A stretch of DNA of 19,388 nt, from assembly GCA_002347265.1 (NCBI GenBank), contig DDYB01000014.1, positions 1 to 19,388 of the forward strand, given 5' to 3'. The translations under genes were made by a program, and so were the position numbers. A model generated the notes under the pieces. It did not search any database. It was not told where the DNA came from and saw only the letters and a list, made by a program, of their open reading frames with translations. This stretch comes from Desulfobacteraceae bacterium UBA2245. Lineage in GTDB: Bacteria; Desulfobacterota; Desulfobacteria; Desulfobacterales; UBA2245. Positions 13,914 to 19,388 of the stretch are shown here, piece after piece (position 1 is the first letter of the stretch; each line of letters starts with the position of its first letter).

Positions 13914-16382
13914 ATGAATATTTTTTTTCGGAAATCAGCGCCGCTCATCCTGCTTGTTTTGGCGTTAGTATTTTTTTCTTCAGCGATATTTCAAAACAAG
14001 ACTTTTTTTGCCTTTGATTGCGTGTTCAATTACCTGCCCTGGAAAACCGCAGTTCCGGATGTTCCCGTGCATAATCCACTGATTACCGATCCCATCAATG
14101 CATTCTACCCCCCTTTTTTTTATCCGGCCCATTATTTTTACCAGAACGCGTTGACCGCCGGTGAGGTTCGGTTCTGGTTTGACGCGAATTTCTGCGGCGT
14201 GCCTTTTGCCAATTACAGCTCGCCTTTTGTCGGGCTTTTATATGCGTTTTTTCCGCTTACCGTTGCCCATGACCTCCTGCTTTTTTTCAGCATATTCGGC
14301 GCCGGAATATTCGGTTATCTGTTTCTGAGGCAAATAGGCCTTGGCAGGGCCGCCGGTCTTGTCGGTGCAATCGCATGGATGTTTAATGGCTATATAATGG
14401 TCTGGCTCGAGTTTGAACATGTTCCCATGCTCGCCATGTCTCTTCCCGCGACATTCTATGCCATTGAGATGTGGCGCCGACACAAATCAAGGCTTTCATT
14501 CTGGTGCATGACCGGGACGATAGCCTTCTCCATCTGCACGGCCTATGCGCATCTGATCATATACCAGTTGCTATTTACAGGTGTTTATGTTCTGTACAGA
14601 TGCTTGCCGGACAAGAATGAACTGCGGCAAAACTGGCAATTCGCTTGCCATACTATGATGGGAGCTGTTGCAGCGATAGTTCTTAGCCTGATTATTTCAG
14701 CCAATTTTTTTGTCACCCACCTGATGTATTATCAGGAAGGCCAGCGTCGCGATATTCCTTACAGCGAACTTTTCAATGAAACCGGTCAGGTGCCTGCGAA
14801 ATACCTTTCGACGTTTCTCTTCCCGGATTTCTACGGAAGCCCTGCTTTAGATATTAGCTTAACCAAAGATGCGTTTCCGAGACCGTACAATAACTATAAC
14901 GAGCTGTGTATTTATTGCGGTATTTTTTCGCTTTTTATGATAGCTGCCTGCTTCCCTTTTTTATTCAGAAAAAAACACGTCGTTTTTTTTATGACCGTCG
15001 CAATTGTTACCTTGCTGATGGCGATGGGAAGTCTTCTTTACTATCCTCTGGCGCGTTTCGTTCCGGGGCTCAGCCTGTCAACTCCAACCAGGATACTATA
15101 TATATTTGGGTTTTGCATGTCAGTGCTGACCGGTTTGGGTGCTGATATTTTATTTGACAAAAGTATCAGCATTAAGAAATGGCCGATTGTTCTGTCTTGG
15201 GTTTTCATTGTATTTGTGGCCTTTATTCTGGTTGTTTATGTACAGAGCGACAGCGGTATCCGGTGGGCTTTGGGAAATTTCCCGGGAGAAATTTCCCAAA
15301 GACTGCGGGACCATTTCTCTCTTTTCAGTCCGCACATGATAAAGCCGCTTTTAATGGTTGCCGCAAGTTTTATGATTTCCATGTGCATGCTTTTCAGCGT
15401 GACTGACAGGCATCGGATACTTTCAGTCAGCATGGGAATTTTGATTCTGGCATATGATCTGATTTCGTTTGGTCAGCTATACAATACGGTTTCCCCCAGG
15501 GACTCGGCATTTCCCCCCACTTCGGGAATCCGCTTTTTGCAGAAAGACAATACAAGGTTTCGGATCATGACTTTTGGTAATTTCCTTCAGAACTCCTTTG
15601 TCAGATTAGGCCTGGAAGACATCGGCGGCTACGGATCTTTCTACCCCCGGCGCTATGGCGAATTTCTTCATATGAGTCAACATGGACCCGAATCCACGCT
15701 CCCATCGATTTTCAGCCGATGGATCAATTTCAGTCGGTTCGGCTCTCCGCTTCTGGATCTCATCAATGTTAAATACGTTTTGGCTCCGCCTGAGGTCGAT
15801 ATCAATATTTCCCAGCTGGAAAAAGTATATGACGGCGAGATAAAGATATATCGAAATCTAAATGTATTCCCGCGGCTGTTTTTTGTGCCTGGATTCAAGC
15901 TTGCCGACAACCGGCAGGAAGCCTATGATATGCTGGGCCAGGTTGACAGAGCGTTTTTTGAAAAAACAGTTATACTGGAAACGCCGCCTCCTTCTGGTTT
16001 TCAGACTGATCAAAATAGTGTCGAAGGGGAGGTTGATGAAAGCGAGGGAGCAATACGGGTATTGCACTATTCTCCGGATAGAATCGAGCTGGAGATTGCC
16101 ACGGATCGCAGCGGATTTCTGGTTAACAGCGATAATTATGATTCAGGGTGGACGGCTGCTGTTGATGGGCGGAAAACCGATATTCTGAGAGCAAACTACA
16201 TTATGCGCGCCATACCGGTTGAGAAGGGCGTGCATCGCATTGAACTTGCGTTCAGGCCCAAAATGTTGATAGGTGGGCTGATCGTGACGGCTGCGGGTTG
16301 GGCGGCGCTTTTTGTCGCGATTGGCTGGAGTTTTATGGCTAAAATTTCTCAAAGCCGGAAACAAAAATATGAATGCTCATGA
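13914..16382 (+). CDS. YfhO-like polytopic membrane glycosyltransferase
   Basis: This 822-residue membrane protein has a dozen or so hydrophobic spans up to about residue 530, a soluble extracytoplasmic part (about 535-780) and a final span (about 784-808). The early loop reads FAFDCVFNYLPWK and DPINAFYPPFFYP. The C-terminal beta-rich piece with SDNYDSGWTAAVDG and RAIPVEKGVHRIEL is characteristic of the YfhO family. In Bacillus YfhO transfers GlcNAc from a CsbB-made lipid carrier onto lipoteichoic acid. A Gram-negative acceptor must differ and is unknown. The ATG has only a GGGG (13903-13906) upstream. It overlaps the next gene by 14 nt. A perfect hairpin lies within the gene at 15268-15301. 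Confidence 0.85.
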   Translation: MNIFFRKSAPLILLVLALVFFSSAIFQNKTFFAFDCVFNYLPWKTAVPDVPVHNPLITDPINAFYPPFFYPAHYFYQNALTAGEVRFWFDANFCGVPFANYSSPFVGLLYAFFPLTVAHDLLLFFSIFGAGIFGYLFLRQIGLGRAAGLVGAIAWMFNGYIMVWLEFEHVPMLAMSLPATFYAIEMWRRHKSRLSFWCMTGTIAFSICTAYAHLIIYQLLFTGVYVLYRCLPDKNELRQNWQFACHTMMGAVAAIVLSLIISANFFVTHLMYYQEGQRRDIPYSELFNETGQVPAKYLSTFLFPDFYGSPALDISLTKDAFPRPYNNYNELCIYCGIFSLFMIAACFPFLFRKKHVVFFMTVAIVTLLMAMGSLLYYPLARFVPGLSLSTPTRILYIFGFCMSVLTGLGADILFDKSISIKKWPIVLSWVFIVFVAFILVVYVQSDSGIRWALGNFPGEISQRLRDHFSLFSPHMIKPLLMVAASFMISMCMLFSVTDRHRILSVSMGILILAYDLISFGQLYNTVSPRDSAFPPTSGIRFLQKDNTRFRIMTFGNFLQNSFVRLGLEDIGGYGSFYPRRYGEFLHMSQHGPESTLPSIFSRWINFSRFGSPLLDLINVKYVLAPPEVDINISQLEKVYDGEIKIYRNLNVFPRLFFVPGFKLADNRQEAYDMLGQVDRAFFEKTVILETPPPSGFQTDQNSVEGEVDESEGAIRVLHYSPDRIELEIATDRSGFLVNSDNYDSGWTAAVDGRKTDILRANYIMRAIPVEKGVHRIELAFRPKMLIGGLIVTAAGWAALFVAIGWSFMAKISQSRKQKYECS
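15268..15301. repeat. Perfect 14-bp inverted repeat inside the yfhO-like gene
   Basis: CTTTGGGAAATTTC (15268-15281) and GAAATTTCCCAAAG (15288-15301) are exact reverse complements around a 6-base loop, CCGGGA. The left arm runs into the 12-bp palindrome GGGAAATTTCCC (15272-15283). It encodes part of ALGNFPGEISQRL with no frame disruption. Function unknown: it could form an RNA hairpin that slows translation, or it could be a chance structure or a protein-binding site. Confidence 0.8.
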
Positions 16383-17247
16383 TGTGTCCATCATCATTCC
16401 CGCATATAACGAGGAAAAAAACATCGCCGGGATCATACGCAAACTGAAATCCCTGTATCCTGAGTTCGAGATTATCGTGGTCAACGACGGATCAGCGGAT
16501 CGCACCGCCCAGGTCGCCCGGGAAGCCGGGGCCGAGGTGCACAGCCATCCGCACAACATCGGAAACGGGGCCGCAATCAAGACCGGCATTCGAAAGGCCG
16601 AAGGCGATATTCTGGTATTCATGGACGGGGACGGCCAGCACAACCCGGAAGACATTGCCGAATTTCTGAAGTATTTTCCGGATTACGACATGGTGGTGGG
16701 CGCACGGTATCAATCGGACCAGGCCACGCCGGTCCGGGCCCTGGGAAACCGGATTTACAACAAGCTGGCCTCGTATGTGGCCAAGTTCGCTGTTCAGGAT
16801 CTTACCTCCGGATTCCGCGCGATCAAGGCGGACATCGCCCGGCAGTTTCTCTACCTGCTTCCCAACACCTATTCCTATCCGACTACCCTGACCCTGTGCG
16901 TGCTTCGAACCGGAAGATCACTGAAATATGTGCCCATTCGGGCCGATATGCGAAAATCGGGCAAAAGTCGGATCAATGTCGTTCGGGACGGCGTCCGGTT
17001 TTTCATGATCATCATCAAGATCTGCACCCTGTATTCCCCGTTCCGCATCTTTCTGCCGGTCAGCTTTGCGACCTTCATGATCGGGCTGATGTATTATTTA
17101 TACACGTTCATTACAGTCCGCCGCTTTACCAACATGAGCGCGCTCCTGTTTACTACGGCGATCATCATTTTCATGATGGGCCTGGTTTCGGAGCAGATCT
17201 GCAATCTGCATTTTCAGGGCGGCCAGAATGAAATTGAGGAAAAGTAG
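16369..17247 (+). CDS. DPM1/GtrB-like family 2 glycosyltransferase with membrane anchor
   Basis: The 292-residue protein starts with a GT-A domain: VSIIIPAYNEEKN, VVNDGSADRT, the metal-binding MDGDGQHNPED (Asp86, Asp88), LTSGFRAIKAD and the basic RKSGKSR. Two C-terminal hydrophobic spans follow (about 220-243 and 254-275). It is expected to make a polyprenyl-phosphate-linked sugar. The open frame extends 57 bases further upstream, but ATG 16369 is chosen because the domain begins right after it and GGAA (16357-16360) lies at suitable spacing. It overlaps the yfhO-like stop by 14 nt. GC content returns to the higher level (33 of 60 at 16561-16620). The sugar is unknown. Confidence 0.92.
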   Translation: MNAHDVSIIIPAYNEEKNIAGIIRKLKSLYPEFEIIVVNDGSADRTAQVAREAGAEVHSHPHNIGNGAAIKTGIRKAEGDILVFMDGDGQHNPEDIAEFLKYFPDYDMVVGARYQSDQATPVRALGNRIYNKLASYVAKFAVQDLTSGFRAIKADIARQFLYLLPNTYSYPTTLTLCVLRTGRSLKYVPIRADMRKSGKSRINVVRDGVRFFMIIIKICTLYSPFRIFLPVSFATFMIGLMYYLYTFITVRRFTNMSALLFTTAIIIFMMGLVSEQICNLHFQGGQNEIEEK

Positions 17248-17274
17248 CTTTATGCGGTGGGGATTGAGGGGAAG

Positions 17275-18381
17275 ATGAGAGTTTTATTTGTGGCGACATC
17301 CTATCCTGAAAATGCGGGCGACTGGCGGGGTCGTTTTGTCGAGCGCCTTTTAAATACGTTGTCTATGAAAAAGAGCCTCGAAATATCTGCCTGGGCTCCT
17401 TTAGGAGCGCATCCGCAAAATGCGAGGTTTGACCTGACCGATAGCGATGCAAAATGGTTGAAAAAACTGTCCGATCAGGGAGGCATCGCGCATCAGATCA
17501 AATCCGGTCCGCTTAAGGCCGCGAGATGGGGCTGCGAGCTGCTGGTCCGGTTGCATCGCGCCTTTCAGCGCAATGGCCATGCGGATATTTACCATATCAA
17601 CTGGCTTCAGAATGCGTTAAGCGTTCCGAACAACGGAAAGCCGCTTTTGATATCCGTCCTGGGTTCGGACCTGAAACTGCTCCGACTTCCCGGCATGATA
17701 AGAGCGCTGCAATATCAATTCAGGCGGCATCCGGTTGTACTTGCCCCGAACAACGCCTGGATGGTCCCGCTTCTGGTACAGAGCTTCGGAGATGTCGCCC
17801 GCGTCCGGGCAGTGAAATTCGGAATCGATGAAAACTTTTACAAAATCACCCGGAACATTTCTTCCAAACCCCGCATATGGCTGGTGGTTTCCCGGTTGAC
17901 CCATGACAAGCTCGGACCCTTGTTTGAATGGGGAAAGGATTGCTTTGGACCCGATGATCAGCTTCATCTGCTGGGTCCGAATCAGGGAGGGGTTCGAATT
18001 CCCGACTGGGTGAATCATCACGGGCCGTGCGGCCTTGAAGACCTGAAACAGCGCTGGTTTCCCGAAATAAGCGGCCTGATATCCTTGAGCGCGCATTCCG
18101 AGGGCATGCCCCAGGTGATTCTCGAAGCCATGGCGGCAGGCGTGCCGGTGATCGCATCTCCCATCGACGCCCACCGCGATGTGATCCGGCACGGGGAAAA
18201 CGGGTGGCTCGCCGGTTCACGGGAACAGTTCGTGTCCGGCCTGAAATGGCTGTCCGATGAAAATGTCAATCTGAAAGCGGGAAATGCGGCGAAGGGGGCG
18301 ATTCGGTCATCCTTTGGAACCTGGGAAGACGCCGCGGAAAGATACATGGAAATCTATGAAGAACTCTCAAAACCGCGTTAA
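17275..18381 (+). CDS. GT4-type (GT-B) glycosyltransferase
   Basis: This 368-residue cytoplasmic or membrane-associated protein begins MRVLFVATSYPEN and ends with the GT4 donor-binding block HSEGMPQVILEAMAAGVPVI (274-293). That block contains the E-x7-E pair Glu276 and Glu284, followed by HGENGWL. Such retaining enzymes add a nucleotide-activated sugar to a growing lipid-linked glycan. ATG 17275 is chosen because the family's first strand starts there; GTG 17257 would add six residues, and the purine-rich tract before 17275 is rather close. It follows the GT2 gene by 27 nt, and its end overlaps the SDR gene by 26 nt. Donor and acceptor specificity cannot be read. Confidence 0.9.
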   Translation: MRVLFVATSYPENAGDWRGRFVERLLNTLSMKKSLEISAWAPLGAHPQNARFDLTDSDAKWLKKLSDQGGIAHQIKSGPLKAARWGCELLVRLHRAFQRNGHADIYHINWLQNALSVPNNGKPLLISVLGSDLKLLRLPGMIRALQYQFRRHPVVLAPNNAWMVPLLVQSFGDVARVRAVKFGIDENFYKITRNISSKPRIWLVVSRLTHDKLGPLFEWGKDCFGPDDQLHLLGPNQGGVRIPDWVNHHGPCGLEDLKQRWFPEISGLISLSAHSEGMPQVILEAMAAGVPVIASPIDAHRDVIRHGENGWLAGSREQFVSGLKWLSDENVNLKAGNAAKGAIRSSFGTWEDAAERYMEIYEELSKPR

Positions 18382-19309
18382 AGAGAACAAACACATACTG
18401 ATCATCGGCGGGACGGGGTTTGTCGGAAAGCACCTGGTCCGGCATTTTCTCGAAAAATCATTCACGGTCTATTCCCTGGCCAGAAACCAGGAAATTCACG
18501 GTCGCGACAATTTGATTCCGATGGAAGGCAACATGAACAACGCGGTATTGCTCAGGCCGATTCTTCAAAAATGTGCGACCATCATCCATGCGGCCGGGGA
18601 TTCCGTTCCCGGCGACAGCATTCATGCGCCGATGAGCGAGGTGTACAGCAACCTGATTCCTTCCGTGGCCCTGATTGAAACGCTTCAGGAGTTCGAATAC
18701 AAGCATATCATCTATATCTCCAGCGGCGGGGCGGTTTATGGAAATCCAACCGTCCTTCCGGCTTCCGAAAATGAACCTTTTGCGCCGCTTTCATACCATG
18801 GCGCGTTCAAGGCCTCGGTCGAAACCTGTCTGCATGCCCTGACCGCGCAGACATCTCACAAGGCGACTATCCTGAGGCCTTCCAATCTCTATGGTCCGGG
18901 CCAGCGGAACAAGAAAAATTTCGGGCTGATTCAGGCCGTGCTCAACTGCATTCGGGATGATTCCGAAATCACCATCTGGGGAGACGGTGCAACAGTCAAG
19001 GACTACCTTTATATAGATGATTTTGTGGATGCCTGTGACAAAGCGGTTTTCAATGCTCCGAAAGAACGGATGGCCGTCTATAACGCAGGATCGGGTATCG
19101 GCTATTCGGTCAATGATATCTGCGCGATGATCGAGCAGGTCGCCCGCAGGCAGATCAAAAAAACATACCAGCCGGACCGCCTGATAGATCCTTCGGTCAT
19201 TATTCTGAACAACGAAAAAATCAGAAAGGATCTCGGGTGGGAACCTGAGGTGGGTTTGCGGGAGGGGATCGAACAGTTATGGACTTGCGGGGATGCTCGA
19301 AAGACTTAA
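18356..19309 (+). CDS. NAD-dependent epimerase/dehydratase (extended SDR), atypical catalytic Tyr
   Basis: The 317-residue Rossmann enzyme has the nucleotide-binding GGTGFVG (18-24), VYGNP, SSGGAVYG with Ser122-Ser123, LRPSNLYGPGQ and the late YLYIDDFVDA. It belongs with nucleotide-sugar epimerases and dehydratases, probably making a precursor for this locus. The usual PxSxYGxSK reads PLSYHGAFK (144-152): Lys152 is kept, but the Tyr position is His148 and a Tyr sits one residue earlier (147). The open frame extends 72 bases upstream, but ATG 18356 is preferred because the Rossmann strand starts soon after and GGAAA precedes it. It overlaps the GT4 gene by 26 nt in another frame. Its TAA ends exactly at the edge of the right inverted repeat. 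Confidence 0.9.
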   Translation: MKNSQNRVKENKHILIIGGTGFVGKHLVRHFLEKSFTVYSLARNQEIHGRDNLIPMEGNMNNAVLLRPILQKCATIIHAAGDSVPGDSIHAPMSEVYSNLIPSVALIETLQEFEYKHIIYISSGGAVYGNPTVLPASENEPFAPLSYHGAFKASVETCLHALTAQTSHKATILRPSNLYGPGQRNKKNFGLIQAVLNCIRDDSEITIWGDGATVKDYLYIDDFVDACDKAVFNAPKERMAVYNAGSGIGYSVNDICAMIEQVARRQIKKTYQPDRLIDPSVIILNNEKIRKDLGWEPEVGLREGIEQLWTCGDARKT

Positions 19310-19372
19310 CAGGCTGTTGAAAAACTGCGCCTGAGGCCGCCATTCAGCGTTGCACGGCGCTCTCCAATGCTC
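19309..19372. repeat. Right copy of terminal inverted repeat (IS/MITE-like end)
   Basis: This is the reverse complement of bases 1-64, with five mismatches at the distal part and a perfect 35-base inner run (19309-19343). It begins in the last base of the SDR stop codon. The inner tip is ACAGGCTGTTGAAAAACTGC, preceded by TTA, so TTAA spans 19306-19309. Bases 19373-19388 cannot be compared because the left copy reaches the window edge. No coding sequence is seen here. As on the left, it may be an insertion-sequence terminus whose body lies outside the window. Confidence 0.85.
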
Positions 19373-19388
19373 ACATATGCTTGAATAT

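Overview
The window is a one-directional surface-glycan and type IV pilin locus; every gene I can support lies on the + strand. It most resembles a Gram-negative Desulfobacterota (deltaproteobacterial) genome. The grounds are a sigma-54-type promoter driving a GFTLIEL pilin, a pilR-like tail followed by pilA and then a polysaccharide cluster (as I recall from Geobacter), and TPR-linked TMTC-type glycosyltransferases. The species cannot be named from the sequence.

Layout. Positions 1-64 and 19309-19372 are inverted copies of one repeat (59 of 64 bases match), so about 19.2 kb is bracketed by it. Just inside the left copy, 66-110 reads as the last codons of an NtrC/PilR-type regulator. The gap to 350 holds an 11-bp dyad with TGTCA motifs (120-155) and a canonical -24/-12 promoter (263-278). 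Next come pilA (351-758), a strong stem-loop (791-832), a membrane-anchored TPR-like protein with a CPWC motif (856-1581), an ABC ATPase (1574-2509) and its six-span permease (2509-3291). A PMT-type GT-C glycosyltransferase (3305-5083) follows, then three consecutive TMTC-like glycosyltransferases with C-terminal TPRs (5088-6860, 6898-8526, 8558-10213); the last two are a tandem duplication. Then a soluble DPM1-like GT2 (10244-11002), a GtrB/CsbB-like GT2 (11043-11996), an AsnB amidotransferase (11996-13864), a YfhO-like membrane protein (13914-16382), another DPM1/GtrB-like GT2 (16369-17247), a GT4 (17275-18381) and an SDR-family epimerase/dehydratase (18356-19309).

How the genes may work together (inference). 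The GT2 enzymes would load sugars onto a polyprenyl phosphate on the cytoplasmic face. The GT-C proteins (PMT-like, three TMTC-like and YfhO-like) would use those lipid-linked sugars on the periplasmic side. GT4, AsnB and the SDR would build or modify the glycan or its precursors, and the ABC pair would export a product. The acceptor is unknown: it could be an exopolysaccharide, or a secreted protein such as the adjacent Ser/Thr-rich pilin.

Most notable points: a bacterial TMTC array beside pilA; two TMTC copies with a conserved membrane half but divergent TPR halves; a lower-GC GT2-asnB-yfhO block between higher-GC genes; a perfect 14-bp hairpin inside the yfhO-like gene; an SDR with His where the catalytic Tyr is expected; and inverted repeats at both ends, which may be insertion-sequence termini or simply where an assembly stopped. 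No tRNA, rRNA, CRISPR array or transposase gene was found.
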